This document shows positions 49,660 to 59,266 of a stretch of 64,000 bases of DNA, piece by piece. The stretch lies in contig NZ_JAUTWS010000017.1 of the NCBI RefSeq assembly GCF_030657435.1, positions 62,001 through 126,000 on the forward strand, given 5' to 3'. The first letter of the stretch is position 1. The number at the start of each line of letters is the position of its first letter. Made by a program: the position numbers and the translations under genes. The notes beneath the pieces were generated by a model. It was not told the DNA's origin. It was given only the letters and a program-made list of their open reading frames with translations, and ran no database searches. The stretch is from Paracraurococcus lichenis (lineage in GTDB: Bacteria; Pseudomonadota; Alphaproteobacteria; Acetobacterales; Acetobacteraceae).

Positions 49660-50345
49660 AGGCTGCGCGGCAGGGCTTGCACCTCCGAGCCCCGCTCTTC
49701 GCCGCGCGGTCACCCGTGCCAGGGGGGAATACCCGATCGGACGCACAAGAGTCTTGGTCGATCTCATCCCTATCCCGCTTTCATCCATGACCACCGGCGC
49801 CCGCGCGCTCGCGCGCCGGCCGAAACCGATATCCAGCGCTTCTTTCAGGTCAGCCCACCTTCAGTGCACCAGATGCTGCTGATACTTGAGAAAGCCGGCT
49901 TGATCTCACGTCAGCCGGGGGCGCTCGCTCCGCTACCCTGGTCATCGACCGCCAGCGACCGCCAGAACGTCATTCCAGGATCGACCAAGCAGTCAGAATG
50001 ACTCTGCAGAGGATCCAGCACGAACCCCGACACAACCAACGGGTGAACCAGGGCATCCTCGCCAGCCTGCCGAGTATTCGGCATCTTCCCGTCCAACATG
50101 AGACGCGCGGACTGACGGAGCATAGTTCCGTATTCGGAACCAGCGCTGCAGGCGCCCACTTCCAGTGCAACGCGCCAAATATGAGCACAAATTCTTCGTC
50201 GATACCGGAATGGAGCGCGTTTTCGGAGAAATTCGTGGGCTGATCGGCCCTGTTCGAGGTGGTTCAATCACCGCCTCGATCTGCCTTGAGACCCCTCGCC
50301 CGAGGACAGCCATGTCACTCTGCCGAGCCTTGACGTCGTGTCCGA
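49660..50345. other. Gene-poor scar region between IS debris and the peptide-type ABC operon
   Basis: No intact gene is visible in 686 bp. Near 49819-49920 a short plus-strand stretch, AETDIQRFFQVSPPSVHQML then EKAGLISRQPG, is the recognition-helix region of a LexA/MarR-like winged helix; its continuation (SATLVIDRQ) is in another frame, so it is a decayed regulator. The rest shows nothing recognisable. The promoter of the 50346 operon should be at the right end. Confidence 0.55.
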
Positions 50346-51284
50346 ATGGTTGAGCCAAACGACCCCGTGCGGGCCGGATGGCCTTGGACAGCACTGCGCG
50401 TCGCACGTGCGCGGCCCGGCTTCGTACTCGGTTATGCCATCGTCCTCAGCGCCGTCCTGCTCGGCCTGCTGGCGCCGCTGATCGCACCCTATGATCCCAT
50501 ACAAGCGGACCCGGCCGAATTCCTTCAGCCGCCCAGCCTGCGCCACTGGTTCGGCACCGACGCCGTCGGCATGGATATCCTGTCCCGCGTCATCCATGCG
50601 CCGCGCATCGACCTCACCATCGCCGTGACGGGTACCGTCCTGTCGGCATTGGCGGGTGGGTTGCTCGGCGCCTGGCTCGGCTACTACAGCCGACGCGGCG
50701 GCATGCGTTCCGCCATCGCCTATCTGGTGATGCGCATCGCCGACGTCATGCAGGCCTTCCCGGTCTTCGTCTTCGCCATCGCGCTGGTGGCCAGCCTCGG
50801 GCAAAGCATCCAGACCGTCATCCTGGCCATCGCCTTCGTCAACATCCCGATCTACCTGCGGCTGATGCGGTCGCAGGTGCTGACCATCCGCGACATGCGC
50901 TTCGTCGAGGCCTCGCTCGTCGCCGGCCTGTCCGATGCGCGGACCATCCTGCGGCACGTCATCCCCAATGCCATGGGGCCGGCGATCGCCCAGCTTTCGG
51001 TCAATATCGGCTGGTCGATCCTGCTGACGGCAGGCCTCAGCTTCGTCGGCGCCGGCGTCCGGGCGCCGACACCCGAATGGGGCAGCATGATCGCGACGGG
51101 ATTCCAGAATGTCGTGACCGGCCAGTGGTGGCCCTCCGTCTTCCCGGGCCTTGCCCTGGCGATCACGGTCTTCGGCTTCTCGCTCGTCGGCGGCAGCATC
51201 GAGGTGCTGAGCGACCCGGCCAAGGCCCGCCGGCTGGTGCAGGATATCGCGTTGCGCGACCGGGCGGCGGGCAGGGCGGTATGA
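50346..51284 (+). CDS. ABC transporter permease, peptide/nickel/opine type (DppC-like)
   Basis: This 312-residue inner-membrane protein has the N-terminal DppC helix and DPIQADPAEFLQPPSLRHWFGTDAVGMDILSRV, the family lead-in, then five helices with the loop EASLVAGLSDARTILRHVIPNAMGP. It comes first in the operon, before its DppB partner, the reverse of the usual order. It overlaps that gene by four bases. Confidence 0.93.
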   Translation: MVEPNDPVRAGWPWTALRVARARPGFVLGYAIVLSAVLLGLLAPLIAPYDPIQADPAEFLQPPSLRHWFGTDAVGMDILSRVIHAPRIDLTIAVTGTVLSALAGGLLGAWLGYYSRRGGMRSAIAYLVMRIADVMQAFPVFVFAIALVASLGQSIQTVILAIAFVNIPIYLRLMRSQVLTIRDMRFVEASLVAGLSDARTILRHVIPNAMGPAIAQLSVNIGWSILLTAGLSFVGAGVRAPTPEWGSMIATGFQNVVTGQWWPSVFPGLALAITVFGFSLVGGSIEVLSDPAKARRLVQDIALRDRAAGRAV

Positions 51285-52294
51285 AGGCCCTGCTCGGCTT
51301 CCTCGGGCAGCGGATGCTGTTCATCCTGCCGCAGCTCTTCGGCATCCTGCTGGTCAGCTTCTTCCTCATCAAGTCCATCCCCGGCGATCCGGCCGTGCTC
51401 ATGCTCGGGCCGATGGCGACGGCCGAGGCGGTGGGCGCGCTGCGCAGCAAGCTGGGCCTCGACCATTCCCTGCCCGTGCAGTTCTGGTACTTCCTCGGCG
51501 ACCTGGTGCATGGCGACCTCGGCACCTCCTGGCAGACCACGCGGCCGGTGCTCGAGGATCTGCTGCAGCGCTTCCCGGCGACGCTGGAGCTCGTCACCCT
51601 CGGCCTGCTCCTCGCCATCCTGATCGGCCTGCCGCTCGGCATCGCCGCGGCCTTCGAATCGAAGGGGATCATGGGACGCATCGCCGGGCTCTACGGCCTC
51701 GCCGCGGGCGCCCTGCCGGATTTCTGGTTCGCCCTCGTGCTCGTCTTCATCTTCTACACCCTGTTCCAGCTCGTGCCGGCGCCGCTCGGCAGGCTCGACT
51801 TCGCCATCCTGCCGCCGGACCCGGTCACGGGCAGCCTCCTCATCGACAGCCTGCTCGCCGGCGACTGGGACGCCTTCTCCTCCGCGGCCGGCCATCTGCT
51901 GCTGCCGGTCCTGACGCTCGGCGTCATCAATGCGGGTCCGATCCTGAAAATGGCCCAATCCAGCACCGAACGCATGCTGCAATCCGACTTCAGCCGCTTC
52001 GAGGTCCTCTGCGGCCTGCCGCGCGGCATGGTGCTGCGCCATGCGCTGCGGAACGCGCTGCCCTCCATCATCACCATCATCAGCGTGCTCTACGGCTACC
52101 TGCTCGGCGGCGCGGTGCTGGTCGAGATCGTCTTCAGCTGGGGTGGGGCAGGTCAGTACGCCGTTCAGGGCGTGCTGAACTCCGACATCTACCCGGTGCT
52201 CGGCTTCGTGCTGTTCTCCGCGGTCTTCTCGCTCGCGGTCTACCTGCTCGTCGACATCCTCTATTTCCTCATCGATCCGCGGATCGGGCGCTGA
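51281..52294 (+). CDS. ABC transporter permease, peptide/nickel/opine type (DppB-like)
   Basis: This 337-residue permease from ATG 51281 has FFLIKSIPGDPAVLMLGP near residue 30 and the C-terminal EIVFSWGGAGQYAVQGV typical of DppB. It pairs with the preceding protein to form the channel. A one-base gap separates it from the first ATPase gene. Confidence 0.93.
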   Translation: MKALLGFLGQRMLFILPQLFGILLVSFFLIKSIPGDPAVLMLGPMATAEAVGALRSKLGLDHSLPVQFWYFLGDLVHGDLGTSWQTTRPVLEDLLQRFPATLELVTLGLLLAILIGLPLGIAAAFESKGIMGRIAGLYGLAAGALPDFWFALVLVFIFYTLFQLVPAPLGRLDFAILPPDPVTGSLLIDSLLAGDWDAFSSAAGHLLLPVLTLGVINAGPILKMAQSSTERMLQSDFSRFEVLCGLPRGMVLRHALRNALPSIITIISVLYGYLLGGAVLVEIVFSWGGAGQYAVQGVLNSDIYPVLGFVLFSAVFSLAVYLLVDILYFLIDPRIGR

Positions 52295-52295
52295 G

Positions 52296-53312
52296 ATGCT
52301 GAGCCTCGAGGCGGAACCCCGGGCGGCAGAGGCGTTGGACACCACGCCGCCCGTCATCGACATCAGCGCCCTGACCGTGGAGTTCCCGACATTGTCGGGC
52401 CGGTCGAGCACGGCCATCCGCGAGCTCGATCTCAGCATCGCGCGGGGCGAGATCTTCGGCCTCGTCGGCGAGAGCGGCGCGGGCAAGACCACGCTGGCCC
52501 GCTCCCTCCTCGGCCTGCCGCCCGCGCCCGGCCGCGTCGCCGCCGGGGAGATCCGCTTCGAGGGCCAGGACCTGCTGCGGATCGGCGAGCGGGCGCTGCG
52601 CCGGATGCGCGGACGGGACCTTTCCATGATCGTCCCCAACCCGCGCAGTGAGCTCAACCCGCTGTTGCCGGTGGGCGAGCAGATCATGACCGTCGCCCGC
52701 GTGCATCTCGGCGTGCCGCGGCGGGAGGCCCGGCGCCTCGCCCTCGACATGCTGCGGGCCGTGCAGATCCCCGACCCCGAGCGCCGCATGGCCGCCCTCC
52801 CGCATGAGCTGAGCGGCGGCATGGCGCAGCGCATCGTCATCGCCATTGCGCTCGTCTGCTCGCCGAGATTCATCGTCTCCGACGACGCGACTAGCGGCCT
52901 CGACGTGACGGTGCAGGCGCAGATCCTGGAGCTGCTGCAGCGCCTCGCCGCCGATCGCGGCAGCGCCATGCTGTTCATCACCCGCGACATCGGCATCACC
53001 GCGCATCTCTGCGACCGCATCGCGGTCATGCTGAACGGCGAGATCATGGAGCTGGCGGCGCGGGAGGATTTCTTCTTCCGTCCGCGGAACCCCTACACCA
53101 TCACGCTCATGGCCGCCTTCGCACACAACGAAGGCCTGCGGCGCCTCTGGACCCGCTCGGCGCCGCCGCTCGAGCCCGCGGCAGCCGGCCGGGCCTGCCC
53201 CTTCCTCGCCCGTTGCCCGCTGGCCCAGCCGCGCTGCGCCGCGGAGCGGCCGGCGCTGCGCGAACTGGCGCCCGGCCATGTCTCCCGCTGCCACTTCCCG
53301 GTGCCGCGATGA
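52296..53312 (+). CDS. ABC transporter ATPase (DppD-like) with degenerate catalytic residues
   Basis: This 338-residue ATPase has an intact Walker A (GESGAGKTT, residues 58-66) and signature LSGGM (172-176), but three key positions are changed. The Q-loop Gln is Pro114 ([12 protein letters not shown]), the catalytic Glu after Walker B is Asp197 ([11 protein letters not shown]), and the switch His is Arg230 (LFITRDIG). The oligopeptide C-terminal domain ([14 protein letters not shown]) is normal. It probably binds ATP but hydrolyses it poorly. Operon position and overlap with the next gene show that both ATPases form one heterodimer. Confidence 0.92.
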   Translation: MLSLEAEPRAAEALDTTPPVIDISALTVEFPTLSGRSSTAIRELDLSIARGEIFGLVGESGAGKTTLARSLLGLPPAPGRVAAGEIRFEGQDLLRIGERALRRMRGRDLSMIVPNPRSELNPLLPVGEQIMTVARVHLGVPRREARRLALDMLRAVQIPDPERRMAALPHELSGGMAQRIVIAIALVCSPRFIVSDDATSGLDVTVQAQILELLQRLAADRGSAMLFITRDIGITAHLCDRIAVMLNGEIMELAAREDFFFRPRNPYTITLMAAFAHNEGLRRLWTRSAPPLEPAAAGRACPFLARCPLAQPRCAAERPALRELAPGHVSRCHFPVPR

Positions 53313-54364
53313 CGCCCCTGCTCCGGCTCCGCGGCCTCACCAAGCATTTCCCGATCGCCGGGTCCGGCCGGGTCGTGCAGGCGGTGAACGGCGTCTCCCT
53401 CGACATCGCGCCGGGCGAGACGCTCGGCCTGGTCGGCGAAAGCGGCTCGGGCAAGACGACCGTCGGCCGTTGCATCCTCGGCCTTACCGGCATCTCCGCC
53501 GGCGGGATCGAGTTCGAAGGCGCCGACCTGCTCGAGGCCCGCCGGCGCGACCCGCGGAGCCTCCGAGGACGCATCCAGATCGTCTTCCAGGAGCCGGCCG
53601 ATGCCCTGGACCCGCGGCTGCGCATCGCCGCCTCGGTCGAGGAGCCGCTGCTCGCGCTCGGCATCGGCGCCGAGGAGCGGCGCCGGCGCGTGGCGGAGGC
53701 GATGGACCTCGTCCGGCTGAGCCCGCACCTGCTGCGCCTCTACCCGATGGAGCTGAGCGCCGGGCAGCAGCAGCGCGTCGGCATAGCGCGCGCCATGATC
53801 ACCCGGCCGAAGCTGCTGGTGCTGGACGAGCCGACCTCGGCGCTCGACCCGACCGCCCGGGCCGATATCATCGCGCTGCTGATGCAGATCCAGCGCGAGC
53901 TGAACACGGCCTATCTCTTCATCTCGCACGACCTCAGCACGGTGCGCTTCGTCAGCCACCGGATCGCGGTGATGTATCTCGGCATGATCGTCGAGCAGGG
54001 CGATGCCGCGACGGTCTTCGCCGAGCCGCGCCATCCCTACAGCGCCGGCCTGCTGTCCTCCGTGCTGCTGCCGAACCCGCATCTGCGCCGGGCCACCCGC
54101 ATCAGCCTGGCCGGCGAGATCCCGAGCCCGATCGACCTGCCGCCCGGCTGCTTCCTCGCCTCCCGCTGCCCCTTCGTCGTCGAGGCCTGCCGGGCAGCCA
54201 TGCCGCCGGCCGAGGCGCTGGGCGGCGGGCACCTGGTACATTGCATCCGCCATGGCGAGGTCGCCAAGGCGGAGCGCGCCGCCGACACCTTCGATCGCTT
54301 CCAGCAGGAGGCAGAGCGCATCCTCAGCGTGGGCGCCCCGGCCCCGCTGGCGCAGCATGGATGA
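53309..54364 (+). CDS. ABC transporter ATPase (DppF-like), canonical catalytic site
   Basis: This 351-residue ATPase has Walker [11 protein letters not shown]-loop Gln94, Walker [13 protein letters not shown] with Glu174, and H-loop His207 (FISHDLST). Its signature is LSAGQ rather than LSGGQ. The C-terminal CFLASRCPF...C region of oligopeptide ATPases is present. It overlaps the DppD-like gene (ATGA), and in the heterodimer its Walker residues would form the active site with the partner's LSGGM signature. Confidence 0.94.
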   Translation: MTPLLRLRGLTKHFPIAGSGRVVQAVNGVSLDIAPGETLGLVGESGSGKTTVGRCILGLTGISAGGIEFEGADLLEARRRDPRSLRGRIQIVFQEPADALDPRLRIAASVEEPLLALGIGAEERRRRVAEAMDLVRLSPHLLRLYPMELSAGQQQRVGIARAMITRPKLLVLDEPTSALDPTARADIIALLMQIQRELNTAYLFISHDLSTVRFVSHRIAVMYLGMIVEQGDAATVFAEPRHPYSAGLLSSVLLPNPHLRRATRISLAGEIPSPIDLPPGCFLASRCPFVVEACRAAMPPAEALGGGHLVHCIRHGEVAKAERAADTFDRFQQEAERILSVGAPAPLAQHG

Positions 54365-54377
54365 GGAGGAAGCCAGC

Positions 54378-55124
54378 ATGGACCGACTGAAGGGCAAGGC
54401 ATGCGTCGTCACCGGCGGCGGCCGCGGCATCGGCCGCGCCATCGCCCTGGCCTTCGCCCGCGAGGGCGCGATGGTCGCGGTGATCGACCGCGATGCCGAT
54501 GTGGCGGACCGGGTCGCCGGCGAGATCGCGGCGCTCGGGGCGAAGGGCGTCGCCTTCGCCGCGGACATGTCGGAGGAGGCGCCGGCGACCGAGGCCGTCC
54601 GCGGCGCGGAGCGCGCGCTCGGCCGCATCGATGTCATGGTCAACAATGCGGGCATCGGCGGGGCGGTGCCGGTGGTCGACATGCCCGTCGCGGTCTGGGA
54701 CCGGATGATCGCGGTCAATCTCCGCAGCGTCTTCCTCGGCACCCGCATCGCCTTGCCCGGCATGATCGAGCGCCGCTGGGGACGCATCATCAGCACCAGT
54801 TCGCAACTGGCCCATAAGGGCGCCATCGACCTTGCGCATTATGCCGCGGCGAAGGCGGGCGTGCTCGGCTTCACCCGTTCCCTCGCCTATGAGGTCGCGC
54901 CCTACAACGTCACCGTCAACGCCATCTGCCCCGGCCCGATCGAGACCGACCTCGCCGCCGCCCTGCCCGAGGAGTGGAAGGCGCGCAAGCGCGCCGAACT
55001 CCCGCTCGGCCGCTTCGGCACGGTGGACGAGATCGCGCCGACCGCCGTGCTGCTCGCCTCGGACGAGGGCTCCTACTACACGGGCGCCTCGCTCAATCCG
55101 AACGGCGGGGACGTGATGATCTGA
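54378..55124 (+). CDS. Short-chain dehydrogenase/reductase, copy 1
   Basis: This 248-residue classical SDR has the NAD(P)-binding TGGGRGIG (residues 12-19), NNAG (89-92), and catalytic Ser142, Tyr155 and Lys159 (HYAAAKAG). ATG 54378 has AGGAGG nine bases upstream; ATG 54357 would overlap the ATPase gene. The acidic residue in VIDRDA suggests NAD preference. It is placed between transporter genes, so it likely oxidises or reduces the imported compound. Confidence 0.92.
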   Translation: MDRLKGKACVVTGGGRGIGRAIALAFAREGAMVAVIDRDADVADRVAGEIAALGAKGVAFAADMSEEAPATEAVRGAERALGRIDVMVNNAGIGGAVPVVDMPVAVWDRMIAVNLRSVFLGTRIALPGMIERRWGRIISTSSQLAHKGAIDLAHYAAAKAGVLGFTRSLAYEVAPYNVTVNAICPGPIETDLAAALPEEWKARKRAELPLGRFGTVDEIAPTAVLLASDEGSYYTGASLNPNGGDVMI

Positions 55125-55154
55125 GAGGTGCGCAACCGGAAGGAGGAGAAGAGC

Positions 55155-56783
55155 ATGCCGACGCCGATCCATCGCCGCCATCTCCTGCAGGGGACGGCCG
55201 GCCTTGCCGCCGCCTCGGCCAAGCCCGGGGATGCCATCGCGGCCGATCCGCCGAAGACGATGGTGATCGCCAGCCCCGCGACGCCGCAGGGCCTCGACCT
55301 CGAATACGACGTCAGCCTCGGCACGGTCGATGCCTCCGGCGCGCTCTACGACACGCTGATTGCCTTCAGGAAGATCCCGGATGCCGCCTCGCCCGAGGTG
55401 CTGCGCGAGGACACCGGCGTCCACTCCGACCTGCCGGGCGGCCTGGCCCTCGAAGGGCGCCTGGCCGAAAGCTGGGAGTTGTCGCCGGACGGCACGCGCG
55501 TCGCCTTCACCCTGCGCCAGGGGGTCAAGAGCAACTGGGGCAACACGCTGACGGCCGAGGACGTCAAGTATTCCTGGGACCGCCGCTTCCACAGCAAGGG
55601 CAACGGCGCCTTCATGGCGCGCATGCTCGGCATCACCGATCCGGCGCAGGTGAAGGTGGAATCGCCGCAGGTCGTCTCCTTCAACCTGCCGCAGCCGACG
55701 CCGCTGATCCTGAAGCTGCACTGCAACCTCTCGGCCCCGATCTTCGACGCGACGAAGATGAAGGCGGTGGCGACCAGCGCCGACCCTTGGGCGGTGGAGT
55801 TCACCAAGAACAACAGCGCCGGCTTCGGCCCCTATGCGCTCGGCCAGATGGTGCGGGGCCAGCAGGCGGTCTTCCGCGCCCGGCCGGACTATTACGGGCC
55901 GAAGCCCTTCTTCGACACCGTGGTGATGCGCGAGGTGCCGTCCTCCGCCAGCCGGCTCTCGCTGCTGCAGGGTGGGGCGGTCGACATGGCGCAGTTCCTC
56001 TCGCCCCGCGAATACATGTCGCTGCAATCCTCCCCGGCCACGACCTACGACGCGGTCGCCTCCTCCTATGCGCTGTGGCTGGAGTTGAACGCCAAGATCA
56101 AGCCCTTCGACAATCCGAAGGTGCGGCAGGCGATGAACTACCTGATGCCGCGCGAGCAGGTGATCAAGACCGTCTATTACGACCTGGCGAACAAGCAGAC
56201 GGCCTGCATCCCCGAAGGCTACCCGATGGCCGACGACAGCTTCTTCAGCTACGACGAGAATGTCGAGACGGCGAAGCGGCTGCTGACCGAGGCCGGCTAT
56301 CCCGACGGCTTCCGCACCAGCATCAGCTACGACGCCGGCAACCCGGTGCAGGAGCCGATCGCGCTGATCTACCAGACCTCCCTGCGCCGCGTCGGCATCG
56401 AGGCGGTGCTCGACAAGCTGCCGGCCGGCGTCTTCTACGAGAATGTCAGCCGCCGGCAGAAGCCCATCATCTTCTACCTCGATTCGCCCTGGACCCCGGA
56501 TCCGGGCTACTCGACCGCGCTCTATTTCTCCTCGAAGAGCTTCGTCAACTACAGCAATTACGAGAATGCGCGGGTGGACGAGTTGATCCAGCAGGGGATG
56601 CTCGTCGTCGACGACGGCCGCCGCAAGGAGATCTTCACCGAGGTGCAGAAGATCATCATGGCGGAGGCGCCCTGGGTCTTCATGGTCTATCCCAAATATG
56701 CCATCGCCAGAAAGAAGAACATCGCGGGCCTGACCTACTATACCTCGAACAACTTGCGCTTCCAGGACTTCCGGCGCGTCTGA
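55155..56783 (+). CDS. Periplasmic substrate-binding protein, peptide/opine type (DppA-like, family 5)
   Basis: This 542-residue binding protein from ATG 55155 is preceded by AAGGAGGAG. It has a leader with HRRHLLQGTAGLAAASA, possibly Tat-type. The family core is visible in LAESWELSPDGTRVAFTLRQGVK and FDNPKVRQAMNYLMPREQVIK. It delivers the ligand to the permeases encoded upstream. The ligand is unknown; the flanking oxidoreductases argue against ordinary peptides. Confidence 0.93.
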   Translation: MPTPIHRRHLLQGTAGLAAASAKPGDAIAADPPKTMVIASPATPQGLDLEYDVSLGTVDASGALYDTLIAFRKIPDAASPEVLREDTGVHSDLPGGLALEGRLAESWELSPDGTRVAFTLRQGVKSNWGNTLTAEDVKYSWDRRFHSKGNGAFMARMLGITDPAQVKVESPQVVSFNLPQPTPLILKLHCNLSAPIFDATKMKAVATSADPWAVEFTKNNSAGFGPYALGQMVRGQQAVFRARPDYYGPKPFFDTVVMREVPSSASRLSLLQGGAVDMAQFLSPREYMSLQSSPATTYDAVASSYALWLELNAKIKPFDNPKVRQAMNYLMPREQVIKTVYYDLANKQTACIPEGYPMADDSFFSYDENVETAKRLLTEAGYPDGFRTSISYDAGNPVQEPIALIYQTSLRRVGIEAVLDKLPAGVFYENVSRRQKPIIFYLDSPWTPDPGYSTALYFSSKSFVNYSNYENARVDELIQQGMLVVDDGRRKEIFTEVQKIIMAEAPWVFMVYPKYAIARKKNIAGLTYYTSNNLRFQDFRRV

Positions 56784-56797
56784 CGGGGAGAGCGATC

Positions 56798-57544
56798 ATG
56801 CCGAGGATGCAGGGCCGGCGTTGCGTGGTCACGGGCGGCGGCCGGGGCATCGGCCGCGCCATTGCCCTCGCCTTCGCGCAGGAGGGGGCGGATGTCGCCG
56901 TGGTCGATAGGCTCGCCGGACAGGCGGAAGCCGTGGCGGCCGAGGTCCGGGCGCTCGGCGTCGCGGGCTTTGCCTTCGCCGCCGATGTCTCGGACGAGGC
57001 ATCGATCACCGCGGCACTGACGGCGGCCGAGGAGAGCCTCGGGCGCGTCGACGTGCTGATGAACAATGCCGGCATCAGCACCCACATGAGCTTCGTCGAC
57101 ATGCCCGTCGCGGTCTGGGACGAGATGATCGCCGTCAACCTGCGCAGCGTGTTCCTCGGCACGCGGGTCGTGCTGCCAGGCATGATGCGGCGGCGCTTCG
57201 GCCGGATCATCAGCACCAGCTCCCAGCTCGCCCACAAGGGTGGGCGGGAGCTGACGCACTACGCCGCGGCCAAGGCGGGGGTCCTGGGCTTCACCCGCTC
57301 CCTCGCCTATGAGGTCGCGCCCTACAACATCACCGTCAATGCCATCTGCCCGGGCCCGATCAACACCGACATGACGCGGGGCGGTTCGGCCGAGTGGAAG
57401 CAGCGGAAGCTCGCCGAGCTGCCGCTCGGCCGTTATGGCGAGGTCGGCGAGATCGCCCCCACGGCAGTGCTCATCGCCTCCGACGAGGGCTCCTACTACA
57501 CCGGCGCCAGCTTCAACCCGAATGGCGGCGACGTGATGCTGTGA
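56798..57544 (+). CDS. Short-chain dehydrogenase/reductase, copy 2
   Basis: This 248-residue SDR is a close paralog of the one at 54378, sharing TGGGRGIGRAIALAFA, DMPVAVWD, STSSQLAHKG and the ending NPNGGDVM. The catalytic Ser, Tyr and Lys are conserved. The two copies flank the binding-protein gene. They differ mostly in residues 40-80 and 190-210 near the substrate side, so they may serve two steps or two stereoisomers. Confidence 0.92.
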   Translation: MPRMQGRRCVVTGGGRGIGRAIALAFAQEGADVAVVDRLAGQAEAVAAEVRALGVAGFAFAADVSDEASITAALTAAEESLGRVDVLMNNAGISTHMSFVDMPVAVWDEMIAVNLRSVFLGTRVVLPGMMRRRFGRIISTSSQLAHKGGRELTHYAAAKAGVLGFTRSLAYEVAPYNITVNAICPGPINTDMTRGGSAEWKQRKLAELPLGRYGEVGEIAPTAVLIASDEGSYYTGASFNPNGGDVML

Positions 57545-57554
57545 CGATCTGGCG

Positions 57555-57574
57555 TCGCCAAGCATGCTTGGCGA
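57555..57574. terminator. Perfect 20-bp palindrome after the second SDR gene
   Basis: TCGCCAAGCATGCTTGGCGA is its own reverse complement and starts 11 bp after the SDR stop. As RNA it makes an 8-bp stem with a 4-base loop, a plausible terminator without a T-run. As DNA it could be a dimer-binding operator for the downstream amidase. Confidence 0.5.
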
Positions 57575-57955
57575 TGCGCCTGTCCGATGACGGGAGAATG
57601 CCAAGCCGTGGGGAACATCAGGCTGCTCTCGCCGCGACCTGCTTGCCATGAACGACACTTTCACGGCTGTTCTTCGGCAGCGCTGCTCGAGCTTTCGCCC
57701 AACCCGAGGTCGGCACGCCATGGCAGATGCAGCTTGACGTCGCCCGCGGCTCCGTATGGTCTCGCCAACGCGGGCGGCGGCTATGGCGCCCCCCCTCGCC
57801 CGCGGCCCGGCGCGCGTGCCGTAGGATGTGCTGGAAGGCTGAAAACACGGCGAGAAGGTGCAGGAGGTCCATGGCGTGGTGCTGACCGGCATGATCGAGG
57901 ATGGGAGCCTGGCGGTGGACGTCGCGGCGACCGCGGCGCTGCGGGCGGCCCGGGT
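57575..57955 (+). other. Spacer with the C-terminal remnant of a lost gene just before the amidase
   Basis: Most of this stretch shows nothing. Its last part (57843-57959) reads HGEKVQEVHGVVLTGMIEDG and ends DVAATAALRAARV, a normal-looking protein C-terminus whose stop overlaps the amidase ATG (ATGA). A stop at 57840 cuts the frame upstream. I infer that a gene once translated together with the amidase was deleted except for its last ~38 codons. Confidence 0.45.
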
Positions 57956-59254
57956 ATGAGCGGGCTGGTGCAGGACCCCGGCCGGGTCCGCGACCTTACC
58001 GCTGCCATTGCGTCCGGCGTGCTGACGTCGGAGGCGCTGGTGCGCCGCTGTCTGGACCGTATCGCCGCGGTGGACGGCGAGGTGCGGGCCTGGGTGCATG
58101 TCCCGGCCAAGGAGGCGCTGGCCACCGCCCGCGCGCTGGATGCCGAACGCGCCGCCGGCCAGGTCCGCGGCCCGCTGCACGGCATCCCGGTGGGCGTGAA
58201 GGACGTGATCGACATCCGCGGCCTGCCGACGCGCGCCAATAGCCCGTCCCGCGACGGCATCGCGCCGGCGACGGCCGACGCGACGGTGGTGGCGCATCTG
58301 CGGGCAGCGGGCGCCGTCATCCTCGGCAAGCTGCACACCACCGAATATGCCTATTACGAATCCCGCCCGCCGACGCGGAACCCCTGGGACCTCGCGCGCA
58401 CGCCGGGCGGGTCCTCGGCCGGGTCGGGTGCGGCCATCGCCAGCGGCACGGTGCCGCTCGCGCTCGGCACGCAGACCGCGGGCAGCGTGAACCGGCCGGC
58501 GGCCTATACCGGCACGGGCGCCTTCAAGCCTTCGACGCTCGCCATCGGCGGCACCGGCGTGGTGCCGCTGGCGCCGAGTTTCGACACGGTGGGCGCCTTC
58601 GGCGCGACGGCGCAGGACGCGGCGCATCTCGCCGCCGGCTATGCCGCGGACCATCTGCGCATCGGCGCCCCCGGCGCGGCGCCGCGCCTGGTGGTGCTGC
58701 AGGATCCGCTGGTGGACCGCCTGGCCGCGCCCGGCACCGTTTCGCGCATCGGCGCGCTGGCGGAGAAGCTGGCCGCGGCCGGCCTGCCCTTGCGCCGCGC
58801 CGCGACCCCGGTGGGGCTGACGGCGATCCTGGCGGCGCATCGCAGCGTGCTGCTGGCGGAGCTTGGCCGCACCCATGCCGGCCTGCCGGGGGACCGTATC
58901 GCGCCGCGCCTCGCCGCCGATATCGCAGCCGGGCTGGCGATCCCCGAGGCGGAGTACCACGCCGCGCTGCGCAGCCTGGCGGCGCAGCGGCGGGAATTCT
59001 GGGCCGGTTTCGGGCCGGAGGATCTGTTGCTGCTGCCCGCCGCGCCGGACGTGGCGCCGGCCGACGGCACCACCGGCGACCCGTCCTTCGTCATCCCGAC
59101 CACCGCGCTGGGCGGGCCGGTGGCAACCTTGCGCGCCGGCGCCGACCCGGCCACCGGCCTGCCGGTGGGTGCGCTGCTCTTCGCCGCGCCGGGGGCGGAT
59201 GCGCGCCTCGCGACCTTCCTCTTCTCCGATACCGCCATGCGCCTGGACCTGTAG
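57956..59254 (+). CDS. Amidase signature family protein
   Basis: This 432-residue amidase has the Lys-Ser-Ser triad framework: the catalytic Lys in GIPVGVKDVIDIRG, TPGGSSAGSGAAIASG with the cis-Ser, and the nucleophile in GTQTAGSVNRPAAY. The nucleophile loop is QTAGSVNRP where the family usually has DTGGSIRxP. It could hydrolyse an amide or carbamoyl compound to ammonia. ATG 57956 overlaps the stop of a truncated frame. Confidence 0.9.
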   Translation: MSGLVQDPGRVRDLTAAIASGVLTSEALVRRCLDRIAAVDGEVRAWVHVPAKEALATARALDAERAAGQVRGPLHGIPVGVKDVIDIRGLPTRANSPSRDGIAPATADATVVAHLRAAGAVILGKLHTTEYAYYESRPPTRNPWDLARTPGGSSAGSGAAIASGTVPLALGTQTAGSVNRPAAYTGTGAFKPSTLAIGGTGVVPLAPSFDTVGAFGATAQDAAHLAAGYAADHLRIGAPGAAPRLVVLQDPLVDRLAAPGTVSRIGALAEKLAAAGLPLRRAATPVGLTAILAAHRSVLLAELGRTHAGLPGDRIAPRLAADIAAGLAIPEAEYHAALRSLAAQRREFWAGFGPEDLLLLPAAPDVAPADGTTGDPSFVIPTTALGGPVATLRAGADPATGLPVGALLFAAPGADARLATFLFSDTAMRLDL

Positions 59255-59266
59255 GGGGACACCGCC

